Below, piece after piece: positions 1 through 11,800 of a DNA stretch of 64,000 bases; position 1 is the first letter of the stretch, and each line of letters begins with the position of its first letter. The DNA comes from Mactra quadrangularis (taxonomy: Eukaryota; Mollusca; Bivalvia; Venerida; Mactridae): contig CM046304.1 of NCBI GenBank assembly GCA_025267735.1, positions 23,749,381-23,813,380 of the forward strand, given 5' to 3'. The notes under the pieces were generated by a model that saw only the letters and a program-made list of their open reading frames with translations, was not told the origin of the DNA and ran no database searches. The translations under genes were made by a program, and so were the position numbers.

Positions 1-3000
1 ACAAAAATTAATAAAAGATTACGATATGCAATATACAAGGGCTTTATGGTTAACAATTCACTAAACTTTTTATTAATTGTCAATCAGCCATTTTGTCGTC
101 AACTTTACAAGACTTACTTTATAAGTCCAATGAATATGTCTCTATTACTTATCAGTGAATTCTATAAAAGTATAGCGAGTGGGGTTTTTAAAAGCAAAAG
201 GTACCAAGATAAACACGTTGTGTGCTATCACGTATATAGCATTTAATATATCAATTACTTTATCAGTGTCAATCGTAAAACATCACTTTGACAAGTATTT
301 TTTCAATTATCGAAAACCACATTACTAAAGCGCAATTATTGCTGGCAATGCTTTTGTCTGTTATGAAAAGATTCAATATAAAAAGTATCGTACATCATTA
401 GTATTTGCCCCATGTAATGCCATTATGGTTAGATGGACTGGTTTATGAGACAGATCAGCCTATCGTACAGTTAGTATACACATATTGAGTCTTTTAATGT
501 CCTCATTTGGTATATGAGAATGATATATCACTATATAAACGAAAGATATTACTATATCTAAAATGCTAACATTTACAAGTGTGTAATAAAATTATCGGAA
601 CAAAAATAGAATACTACAACCGTGGTACAGAATCCTAACAAAATTGTCAGCAATTATAGCAATAAATGTCAATTTGCGTGCTTCTTTATCATGTAACACA
701 ATAACCACCATGAAATACGAAATAGAATTCTCAAAAGCATTCCTACATCGACTTTGATGTCAATGACCTATCATATAATAAAATCCTCCTAACGTTTGTG
801 ATTACAGCTTACACTGAAGTAATACAAGATCGTAAATCATTACTTTGTGTTAACATTTGCCAATTTCCTTCCGAGTTGAGGTTCATGGTCTGTGTCGACA
901 AGGGATGTTATTGACAACGCCTACACAGAATGGTTTAAATGAATGATGGACATTGGGATAATAAAAAAGACATTTGTCTTTGATATTTTTTTCTGCTAGT
1001 GAATTCCTTAGAGACATATAAACGATATTAATGCCGGTTACAATAACATTATAGGTCTTCGTTTTTTATTTATGTCTAATACGTGGTATTCAAGTTATGT
1101 GATTGCAGAAAACATATTCAGGCGAGCGATATACAACGGTTATACGAGTTGAACGATTGAGATGCGCTTAACATTCTAACTCAATTAGATATCCAGACTA
1201 ATGTTATTTCAAATATCTTATCAATATAAATATATCTCTCATTCTATTTTATCAGATATACTTTGAACGTAATTGAATTCAGTATAATACATGCCCACAA
1301 TAGAACTATGGATTTTGTCTAATATATAAAGCAGAACAAGGCAATGAATCGTATCTGTCAATTCCAATAAAAGCAAATGAGATGATTCCATCTCTTTTTG
1401 TAGACGTCGTTAAAGTTGGTGATATCAAGCTTGGTTGTAAAAACCTAAAAAAGGTTAAATTTTTTATTAGATTCAGATTCTTAAAATTTTATGCATTTGC
1501 GTTATGGTTTATTTTTTTTATAAAACAGACATAAAAGTGTTTATTTTTACTGAAGCTGCAAAACCTGAAATTGCAATCCAATATCTGTTACATCAAACAA
1601 ATGGCAAAGCACATTGAATTGAGAATGTATTGATTACACATAATGTGATGATATATTGATGTTAGGATCAAAAACCTCATATGAATCAAGCAATAGTCTA
1701 TACATTTTAAGTCGATAAGCAAGAAAATATATGAAAAGTCACGTTTGTAAAAGTCATATTGAAATTGAGAAGTAAAGTGGTTACTTAAAATCACATGGTA
1801 GAATGATAATCTGAGGGCAACGAACTTGGTAGAAACAAAAGTAACACAGTTAAAATAACTCTTATAAGTTTTTATTCTTCTATTAAATATCAAAAGATTG
1901 ACAGGCGCTAGCAGTTATTTGAATTATATGTTAAATTGTAAGTGGAGTATGAAATATATCACAAAATCTGGCAAATGAACAATTTACATCACAATAAGCT
2001 ATAAAACTGTCAATACAAATGATAATAAGGCAAAATCCATTGAACCTATTTTTTTCTAAGTACTTGGAAAACTCAATATAGTTAAATAAATAGATAAATA
2101 AATATGGAGTATTTTTCAACAATAAACCTACTATTCAAAATATAAAGGGAATGTAAACTGATATGATACTTAAAAATTATACAAGTAAACTTGGCATCCT
2201 ATTTGAATGTCACAAAGAGTTGTAGGTTTATATCAGAATGCCTAGGTTTGATTCTGATTAAGTAAGGGCCATAACTCATATGTAATGAAGTAATCTCATT
2301 CAGCATTTAGTTGAATCTATCATGGTAAAAAGTGAATCTGTTTTTCGATACAGTTGGCTTAAAACTCATGTTTATATAGAAACGAATTTGGAAAATCGTT
2401 AGGGTAAATCAACTCAATTTCTGTTTTGTATCTTGCCAATATGACAACACAATTTTGTTTATTAGACACTAAAGACAATTCTCCTAGTAAATAAACAATG
2501 ATAGAATGTTATATATAGTAGTTAAATATCGTTCTCCAACTTGTATGAGAGAATTATGTAAGTCTATTTGTTTAATAAACATAAATAATTCAGTATCTCC
2601 TACGAGTAACGTACATAACATCGTTAATAAAACAAATATTGGGATTTCGTCGGTATTATTAGCAATAAATGTCAAATTAAGAGCTGCTTTGCCATGAAAC
2701 TCAATTAAATCACACTGTATATCGCTTAGTTCCCAAATGGCTATGCCAAATTACTAGTCCTGGTCGTCTAAAATCGGCAAATATGAATACCTACGTCAAT
2801 ATATAAATCACTTAAGCAACAGTAAGTAACTTAAAACTACAGTGACGTGTATCAGTGATTTGAACAAATTTAATTGACATCACCCAAGATCCTTCTGATT
2901 TAACGGACAATGATTGAACGTACAAGTGTTGGTCAGATTAAATAGCAGGACATAAATGAATATTCACAATCAATTACAAGTAAAAACAAGATGTACCCAC

Positions 3001-4007
3001 GAAAGCAATTATCTTGAAACATACCAGGAGTTTCCCTCGCTATTTCATCGTGATATTAAGCATGAATTTTTTAAAGCAGATGGAATTTGTTCGTAAGCCT
3101 AGACTAAAATACTTGAACTAAATTGGCCACTTACTGTTCTAACTTGGTAATAAGTTTGTTCTTCGTTAAATAAATAGACTAAATCTGTCTTATAATGTTT
3201 ATTTTCTTACCGAGAAGACAAATGAAGACGAGTCAAATTTCAAAAAAAAAAATTAAAACGAGGGCTTAAATTTGTAACTAAGACGCATAAATGAATCACA
3301 AAATGTTACAACACTTATTCAAATGTACAAAGTTCATTGCCAAAATGATAGAATATAATTGTTCATATTCGTTTAACAATGCTTTATATACAAAAACATA
3401 GTAATGTTGATCACGCTTTAAACATCAAATTCCAGTTTTGCTAATTTATTAATAGTTTTGTAAAGTGAAAATGTCTGACGTATATTTGAAACGTGTGAAA
3501 ACTAAAAAAACCGTAGACAACCACCCTTTAAACGAACAAAAACTAGTTATCTAATCCATAAAATAGATAAGCGGCACTTACAGACAAAAGAGAGCACATG
3601 TTCTTCTAATAAATATTACAAAATAGGGTGCTTAACGTGTGGTTACTTTGTATTTGTAAGCCCAGTTTGAACTGAATAACATTTTGAATTACCAAGAATG
3701 TCTGGCTGATGCTTATTTTTTCAGAACATTTTTTGTAACTACAAGTTTTCCTTTTTATTTGAATGCTTCGTTGAACTCAATGTTTTGATCACATTATATT
3801 CCTTTTATTCATCCACTAGTATATAGCGAAGCAAAGTTGATACGCCGTTTGACTGGTTATCATTGGAGTACGCTGTCTTAAATCACATCCAGAACCCAGA
3901 TCAATGTTTCCTTCAATTTTATCCGATAAGATCAGTCTCAACACAATTTAAATACAATCATTGGATGGAATATGCCATTATATCTCGTACAGCAATTTGC
4001 TAGTAGC
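1..4007. other. AT-rich region without a recognised gene
   Basis: No ORF here has conserved motifs, and I found no exon bounded by good splice sites. A stretch of about 50 bp near 655-705 resembles one near 2650-2700 (shared core AGCAATAAATGTCAA, roughly 70% identity by eye), so an old repeat or duplication is possible. The 63-aa ORFs on both strands at 2484-2697 overlap this stretch and are not recognisable. If the SLC9C gene on the minus strand continues to the left, some of this is its intron. Confidence 0.5.
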
Positions 4008-6002
4008 CAGGGGTGTAAAAATCCACTCGCCCGCTCGCCATGGCGAGTGTTCCTACCTGTCGGGCGAGTAAAGATTGGTTAAAACTCGTCCGATCGGGCG
4101 AGTATGATTTTCAAATCAACTATGATTATTGTCTGTTTTAATAAGAAAAAAATATCAAAATACGATGTCCTATCATTGACCACTTTTAGAGTCTATATAG
4201 TTTGCAACTATTAAAATAAATTTCAATCATTTGTTTGATGACGGAATTGATGTAAACAATTTAAGATGTGCGTCAGCATTTTTCACACTTAGTTGATGTT
4301 AGATAGTGTAACCATATCATAATGCAATGTCTTATTGAGTAACTATGAAGTCAAATTAAATTGTTTGTTAGAATGTATTCTTAAAACAAGCGTGACCTAG
4401 TTTTTTTTATTTAATTGTTGTCTTCATGTTTAACAAACAATGACCGCTTTTGAAAAAAAGAAATCGGCGATGACAGGAATCAAACTTACTAATAGTTTAC
4501 AGGACCTAGTCCACCACATAATCAAATAAAAAATTAACGACTTTCGTATGTAAATTTGCCGATTTTTAAAACAAGATGCACACTGAAACTTACATAAAAT
4601 CGCTGATTTTCGAGTAAAAATTATCCAAATTTACATCAGGTAATCGCCGATTTACAAATATTTTTGTACATTAAATGTCTCAGTTCAATGGTTTGAAAAT
4701 TCCACTTAAAATCGCCGACATTTCACAAGAAATTGCCAAGCATTTTAGAAGAAAAAAATAAGTTGAGTAAAATCATCAATTTAAACTGTCTAAAAGTAAA
4801 CAATTTGAACAGTGCTTTTTAAAAGAATACGTGAATGTAAACAAAAGAACAAGCTCATCTGAATTATTCGCTAATATTTATTTTTAAAATGGGTAATTTT
4901 CTTTTGATCATAATTATTTGGCGGACTAAAAAAGAAATAGGTCATTCTTGTTTTAAGCATAATAATTATATTTACAATTAAATCAAACTCAACACTATGA
5001 TCACACACTGAGACATTGCAACTAAGACATTGCTGTGTAATAAAACATCAAAGAGGGCTAAACAGGTGCCGACACTACACACATAATAACAATGTCAAAC
5101 ATGTGTAAATTTGTAACCAAACAAAATATTAAAATGAATTAAATCGCTGGTAAATGACGAAATATACAATAAACAGATGTTTTGTGAAAAATGGTAATAT
5201 GATTAGACAAGATCACTATATTAAATTGATACCTCGTATAACCAAATGCCCGTAAAAGCCGAATTTTGATCTACTTAATCTCCAAAAAATGACGGTCGTA
5301 ATTTTGTGTAAGTTTTTTAGGAGCATTAATTTGTGTACTGTTGTTACATAAAATTGACAGTTTTGATATAATTATCAAAATTTGAAGTTATCTGTAAATT
5401 TGATCAAGGAAACAATTTTTGTTGCTTTTTTCAGTGTAATGGTGAAGGAAAATAAACCGATTTTTCGGGACACAATTTATTACCCTGTTATCATATTCTC
5501 TGATAAAACATGAAAGAAAATCATTTTGTTTTACTGTAAACATTTGTTTCGTCACTTATGATGCACTTGACACATTTTATCAGATCATCACTGAAAAATG
5601 TGTCAAATATGCAAAAAATTGCACAGTTGCAGAAACACTGAAATTACTTGTCTTCAACATTTGTATAGGTTGAATTTTAAGCATATTGATAATTCATATA
5701 TAATATTTTAGATATTCAATTGCTATCATAACTTCTTTGTATTTATCTTTGATTTTGTATCATTATGCTAATTTATAACAAACTGTTAAAATAATAAACA
5801 CCCTAGATAAATGGCATTATGAACAATGTTCAGTTTGTTGAATACAATAGTTTCGTTGCTTTACAAGTACTTCAAATAACTAAAGAACGGACAAGTTGTT
5901 ATTTAATTTTTAGGGCGAGTACAAATGCTTTAAGGGCGAGTAGTGACATACATGCACTAGTCCGACAGGGCAAGTTGCAATTTTGAAATTTTTACACCCC
6001 TG
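4008..6002. mobile_element. Non-autonomous hAT-type DNA transposon, about 2 kb
   Basis: The ends are inverted repeats starting CAGGGGTGTAAAAAT and finishing ATTTTTACACCCCTG. The flanks are CTAGTAGC (4000-4007) and TTAGTAGC (6003-6010), an 8-bp target duplication with one mismatch, as hAT elements make. The motif GGCGAGT/ACTCGCC recurs just inside both ends (4025-4105, 5912-5945), like subterminal transposase-binding repeats. The interior is AT-rich with several AATCGCCGA-like motifs and has no transposase ORF, so the element depends on a helper elsewhere. Confidence 0.85.
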
Positions 6003-6767
6003 TTAGTAGCCAGTGTCATATACTGTGAAAATTTTTTTCACAGTTGTATAACGTGTTCTCCGCACAAAGAAATTAGTAAAAAAGCTATGTTTGTACTATT
6101 CTTGTGCAGAAACTGTAACTAGAAAATGAGCTTTTCGTAGAAGATAAATCGTAATATGTCTTTATTTCTAGTTTGCATCGTATACGTAGAAGCATTTTTA
6201 TAACAGAAACTAATGACTTTCTTCGCTCGCCTACCTATACTTTCACATTACAAGTAACTTTGTTTTACAAATAAATTCAAAACACTGTTTATTCCAGGTT
6301 GTGACAGTCGAGAACAACATATTCCGAAGATACCATGTCGTGAACAGCAAATTACGAATTATATATTTGTCTACACTGGGATATAACTGATAAGTTAAAA
6401 GAACAAAAGATGTAGCACCTACCGCATGCGACTACAATAAATATAAAGCCACTGTCAGCAGCTGATAGTAATTTATGACTTACAAGAAGTGTTTTCTATT
6501 TAAAGAGTGCGGAGTACTTTTTTTCTAATCGAGTTCGTTTGACGTTAATTACACGTATACGGTAACAGCACTAAGGAGTGCGAATTAAAAACAAAAAATG
6601 GAATAATTCAACAAAAGAAAATGAAATATTTCAGTAAAGGTATAATTACAATGTAAGGTGATACACATTGTTTGTACTGGAATACATTTTAAACTTGCAG
6701 AAAATATAGTTTGAAAGAAATTGGAATAAATCATTCGGTGTTGAAAATTGTTCAGATAGTAAATAAA
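6003..6767. other. Upstream region of the GPCR gene
   Basis: AT-rich, with no recognised repeat after the hAT target duplication. The frame of the receptor is open back to 6693 but contains only a TTG at 6711 and no ATG before 6768. A polypyrimidine-poor TTGCAG at 6695-6700 could be a 3' splice site for a non-coding leader exon, but this is weak. Confidence 0.35.
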
Positions 6768-7718
6768 ATGGATGAAAATGTTACAACAACTGAATTCGCG
6801 GATGAAGTTATTCATGACGTTACAAATGGTTTGGTACTTATTGTATCAATGGCTGCAATGGTATTGAATATTACAACTGTGCTAGCTCTTGTGCATTTAC
6901 CATGGTCTTCGAAGCCAAATTTACGTTTGGTGCTCAGCTTATGTATCGCCAATTTTATTTTTTCATTAAACTTCTTTGTCTATATGATAACATATTACTC
7001 AAACCCATCAGGGAGTGGATATGTATCTATGTGCCTCTTTTTTGAAGTGCTTAAATGTTTGATATATTTATACATTTATTTTAATATTGTCTCAATAGTA
7101 TTAGATCTATATTTAGCTGTGACAAATCCTCTTGGATATGCTTCAATCGTGACAACTAGACGGACCAACAAGTTACTTATTATAAATGCATTCATTTCAA
7201 TCATTATTGCGTCTTTAACGATTGTGTTTAACTATGTAACATTACCAACCGCGAACGTCGTTCAGACAGAAGAAAATAGCTGTTCGATATATCCGGAATT
7301 CTTATATATACGTTCTTTCAACTGGATATTCAAAGTGTCCATATTCATAAGCATTCCTGTATTGATTGTCCTTCTGATTATAATATTTCTCGCTGTAAAA
7401 GCAACCAATTCATCGGCAAATCGCCGCCAGCCATCAAACATTGGAAGTGTGATAACAGTAATGCTAGTTGTTTTTATTCTCTTAGTTTGCTATGGACCAT
7501 ATCAATTTATTTCTTTCTATATTCAAGAATCTCCTAATAGAAATCGAAGTTTCATGATAACAGCAAAGATCTTAGAAAGGTTGTATTATACGAATGCTTT
7601 TTTCTGTCCATTAATATACTCAACTAGAATGTCAGATGTCAAGAAAGGCTATACTTTGTTGTTTAAGAAATGTATTTCAGCAGCATCAGACTATCAGAGT
7701 GTATTTACTGGAGACTAA
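6768..7718 (+). CDS. Divergent rhodopsin-like (class A) GPCR, intronless
   Basis: Predicted 316-aa seven-helix receptor at the cell surface; ligand unknown. The start is ATG 6768 (AAAATGG context); the frame upstream has no ATG. Visible landmarks: N-glycosylation site N4; TM1 about 21-43 with N34; TM2 about 53-75 with Asn62 where most class A receptors have Asp; Cys89 at the top of TM3 and Cys172 in the second outer loop, a likely disulphide; DLY (113-115) in place of DRY; CYGP (241-244) in place of CWxP in TM6; CPLIY (280-284) in place of NPxxY in TM7; short basic C-tail with Cys302. It is a single exon, as in many lineage-expanded invertebrate receptors. The first AATAAA after the stop is at 8156. 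It lies opposite the minus-strand SLC9C gene and may sit inside one of its introns. Subfamily not assignable by eye. Confidence 0.85.
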   Translation: MDENVTTTEFADEVIHDVTNGLVLIVSMAAMVLNITTVLALVHLPWSSKPNLRLVLSLCIANFIFSLNFFVYMITYYSNPSGSGYVSMCLFFEVLKCLIYLYIYFNIVSIVLDLYLAVTNPLGYASIVTTRRTNKLLIINAFISIIIASLTIVFNYVTLPTANVVQTEENSCSIYPEFLYIRSFNWIFKVSIFISIPVLIVLLIIIFLAVKATNSSANRRQPSNIGSVITVMLVVFILLVCYGPYQFISFYIQESPNRNRSFMITAKILERLYYTNAFFCPLIYSTRMSDVKKGYTLLFKKCISAASDYQSVFTGD

Positions 7719-8698
7719 TTTTTAAGGGAATTAAAACAATGTTTTAAATTTAATGATTTTAGAGCAGTACTGAAAAAGTCTAGAGTGACAGAACTGAAAT
7801 ATGTATGACTGCAATATTTTCTTCTGCTGCTAGAAAATTTGTCACATCATAAATTCATATGTTTGACATTATTCTACAAGGCTGAACGTGATGTACTTAT
7901 CGAATTTCTTTAAGACAAACGAAATACGAGTTGAATACATTACCTTCGTAGTTTTCTACGTGTCATAGTATTTGAAATTTATAAATATAATGCTTAATAC
8001 CAGGTACTTATTCATTTCTACATAGTATTATGGATAAAAACGCAACCAGAATTTAGACTGTCTAAACATAGTGCATGTTGTCAGATGAATTCGTCTCTAA
8101 TAATCTAGACAATTGATGGTTATTGAACACTTCAAAAGGTTTAATTGTGGAAATTAATAAAGAGAATGTATAAATTCAGAAAAAACTTCCAAAATAATAA
8201 GTATTTAATCGTACTCATAGTATAATATGTGAAAAGTAATGTTTTGACAAAAATATTTCATCATTTTGTATCTTCATTCTATTCTGAAATAAATAATTCC
8301 AAAATGAAAATGTATTTTTTTATTAACTAACTTTTCTTTTTCTTTTATTATTGGTGTGGACGACGTTATGAAAAATGACATATTGGTTAGAAAAATTGGT
8401 CAATAACCTTAACCGAAATACTAAAATTCATGACAATTGTCCGGCAATGATGTAATAGCAAGTATTTGATATAAGAGACGAATCATGATTTAGGAGAAAA
8501 CCTACGCTTGTTCGTGACAACATCTCGATCGTCTGTGATTTAGCTCAAAACTTGAATGCTGAAATTATTTAAATAATTAACAATAAATCTGAAAGCCAAG
8601 TCATTATACATAAAATGCATAATAAGCAATATCTAGCTAGCAAGCATAAATCATAGCAAATCCCAGATCACTTCTAAAGCGAGCCTTCACCACATTAC
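7719..8698. other. GPCR 3' region and putative SLC9C intron
   Basis: AT-rich with no ORF or recognised repeat. An AATAAA at 8156-8161, on the receptor strand about 440 bp after its stop, is the first candidate poly(A) signal. No further SLC9C exon could be identified here. Confidence 0.4.
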
Positions 8699-8807
8699 CT
8701 GTTTAAAAACTTCTCAACTTCAGGGCTAATCATAGTCCTTTCAATATTCATTGTGAGTCCAAGAACGACGACGGCTAATATACCAGACATTTGAAAAAAA
8801 TCTTCGA
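8699..8807 (-). CDS. SLC9C1: SLC9C exon 6, downstream copy (6b), likely alternative exon
   Basis: 109 nt with the same phases as 6a (1 in, 2 out); acceptor AATTTTTCAG, donor AG/GTAATG. It reads EDFFQMSGILAVVVLGLTMN then IERTMISPEVEKFLN. 27 of 35 residues match 6a, while many third codon positions differ, which suggests long conservation of the protein. If 6a were spliced to 6b, the frame would shift and hit TGA at 8741-8743. Only one of the two can therefore be used per transcript. Confidence 0.8.
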
Positions 8808-11800
8808 CTGAAAAATTGTAACATCGTGTAAACATAGGTAAAGCCTTGTTTAAAAACAACAACCTTTCTTCTGAAAGAAATATCTAAATATCTAAATATG
8901 CTATCAAAATGTAACTTTGTTATATTTTCCAACTTAAAGTTTTTGACATTTGTATCTGCGACTTCATCAGAGACAAATTCGTCCCCTTTCCTTTAAATGA
9001 GTATTAGTCACAAAAAGCCTTATTTAATCGAGACATTAAATACAAATTTTAATTATTTAATACAAGGAATTACCATTTATTGATAAAGGTTATTTCATAA
9101 AAGTACCAATACGTTTTATTTTTGTGCTTGTATAACATATTTTAACAAAACAAGATGTAATTTACTGTAAATTTATAATCAAAGATTCTCATAGTGCCAC
9201 CTTCAACAAGTCTTAAATAATCGCTATTTGAAACATATTGTGGAAATTGGTTTCTTCTCAAAGAATGTGTTCTGCCAAAAGTAATCAAATACTGTTTACT
9301 GTGGTTAAATGTTTAGTGGTTATTCTAATGGCTAACAAACATTGAATATCATCCAAAATCTTTGTCATCCAAAATAATTTGTATAAGTTAGTTTTTCTTA
9401 TACGACAATTTAAAATTGAGTTAAAATTGTAAGTCTTCATTAGAAACTTTAGTCACGTTGTTAAGTGATGTTATTTGAGACCATGAAAACAATAATAATT
9501 TTCTTGTTAACGATCAAATTTACTGTATTTTAAAGTAGTCTTGAATATTTAGACGATATGCAACCTTGCTCGTTAGCATTCATTTATTGTTATCACTAAA
9601 ATTAAGTTATAAAGTTGTGCTAACTAATTATGTTCCCGTAAAGTATGTCAATTTATCTGGCATTTAAAATATTGTATGTAATGAACATGAATTTGGCTCT
9701 TCAATACGAGATGTATCGATATGTAGTCTGTAAAACCATCTTAAAGCATTAAACGCAACCAGAAGCACATTTATCATCAACAAAAAAAAAACATTAGATT
9801 GCCGACTACATTCAGACAATGAAGCTTTCCAGAATTGAATTTATCATTACAATTTAACGGTAAAATAATGTTATCTGCTTTACGCCACATTTTAACAATG
9901 TAAAGTCATATCGCGCCGACAAATTGGCTGAAAACTGTCCTTGAACCAAGCTAACCCGGGTCAGTAGCGCAGTCGGTAGCGCGCCTGGATTTCAAATCTA
10001 GTGTCCTAAAGGGGGTACGGGTTCGAATCCTACCCGGGGAGGTTAAACCCTGCCATGAAAATTTGACAACTTTGTCAATTTTTCTCCATTAATAAGGCAT
10101 ATGGAGAAGTGTCCGGCCTTGTGGAAGGGTAGGTGAGTACTGGTTATAGACAAGGGTCCAGGAAAGCTAAGTTAGGTGCGCTGGACGCCGTTATATGACC
10201 TATACAATGTGTTTCTACAGCGTTTAACACAACAAAATAAATAAATATTAAACCAAGCTATTAAGCAAGTAAATGTACTTAACCTGACTATAGCCCTACT
10301 TGATGAAGATTATCTTCATGACCAAATTCCACGAAGTAAGGTTTTAGTAGTTAGTTTGAGCTTTCCGAAAAAATACTAACGAGGTGGAAATACATAATTA
10401 AGCAAGCTCCTCACAATCATAGCAAACTATGTTCAATGTTCATCGCAAAGGCTTCTACCAGATGTGAATAACTGGTAGATAAAAAATGAAGGTGTTCAAC
10501 AAACTATCAAGCATCTAATTGTATAAACTGCAGTTCTACCAACAAAACCTCACTGAAATATTCCCGTTATTCAGAATACATGTCTAGATCAGTAGATAAC
10601 GTACGAAATGTAAATTCTAAAGAATAATCTGTTTACCTCATCAATATATGTGTATGTTTTCTACATTTCGTTCACGTGCCATAGACTATTAACTTGCGCA
10701 AGTAACAAGTTCTAAATAGTTTGTTGCATTTGATAATTACATGATAAATCTCCCGGGGGAATTTCTATCAGTTAGAATCTTTCATTTAGAATCAGAAGGG
10801 AAACTCTTCACATAGATCGTTAAATTCCTTTAATTGCAATTCACAGGTTACTGTAATGGCTGTTGTCCTGAATATAAATGTATTTATGTCTTGTCTGTTT
10901 TTAAGAATGCTTTTACAGCAGAGTAAAGCCAATATTTGACATTAGTAATTTTATAAATGAAAATACAAGTTTCAAACATGTTCGACAAAACTGACCTACG
11001 GCGAGATAAGAGAAGCACTAGATAAACATTACTTCACCTAAGTACCCTTTACATACATGTAATATTTTTTTTATTTGAAACCAACAGTTTAATGATATTA
11101 AACTATCTTTTAGACTCATTGGAATTATTAGACAATGACCTTTAAAATACTAAGAGATTAGGATAATTAGGAGATGACCTTTAAAATGACTATACTTAAG
11201 GATAATTAGAAGGCAACTAACATATCTTTCATTGTAGTGCTTTCAAGTAGCACAATCAGATTCGAGTCTGATAAAACTGTAATCGACTTAGTAAATCATG
11301 GAACTGTGTGTCACGGAAAATACAACATTCATCTCATGTTTGGCGATTTTTCATTTTGTTGGTATTTCTTCTTGTATCTCTGTGAACAGATACATCAACT
11401 AAACGGGCGGTTTTCAATTTTTCTATTTGAATTTATTTTAAAAAGTAATTTTATCAAACTCTAAAAATCACATGTATCTGTATCTGATTAATGTAAACAT
11501 CATGGTTATCATGTATCCAATGATTTGATCTGAAATTTACCAGACATAGTTGATATCTGTACTAAAACATAAAGGTTATCTAGATTATAAAGGATGAGAA
11601 AAATCGGATCAAACATCATGCTTTGGCAATGTCGCCATTGGCACAATTTAATATTCATCCATTTTAGTCCTAGACAAGTTAACGTATTTTATCTGGCAGA
11701 TATCGCAATATGTCTAGATAAACTGCTAGAGTTTCCCATTCAAAACTAATCTGAAGTAAGGAAATTAATAAAGCAATTTTATGAAGAACAAATATCATCC

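Noticed and set aside
6711..6767. N-terminal extension of the GPCR from 6711
   Set aside because: That codon is TTG and there is no ATG before 6768; ATG 6768 has a good context and the usual short receptor N-terminus.
8741..8932. 63-aa minus-strand ORF
   Set aside because: It is the shifted frame of SLC9C exon 6b plus intron. The real frame ends at the donor at 8698/8699.
9954..10042. A functional tRNA gene, possibly selenocysteine (anticodon TCA)
   Set aside because: It is followed by a SINE body and tail and flanked by a 10-bp target duplication. The stem lengths do not fit a eukaryotic tRNA-Sec.
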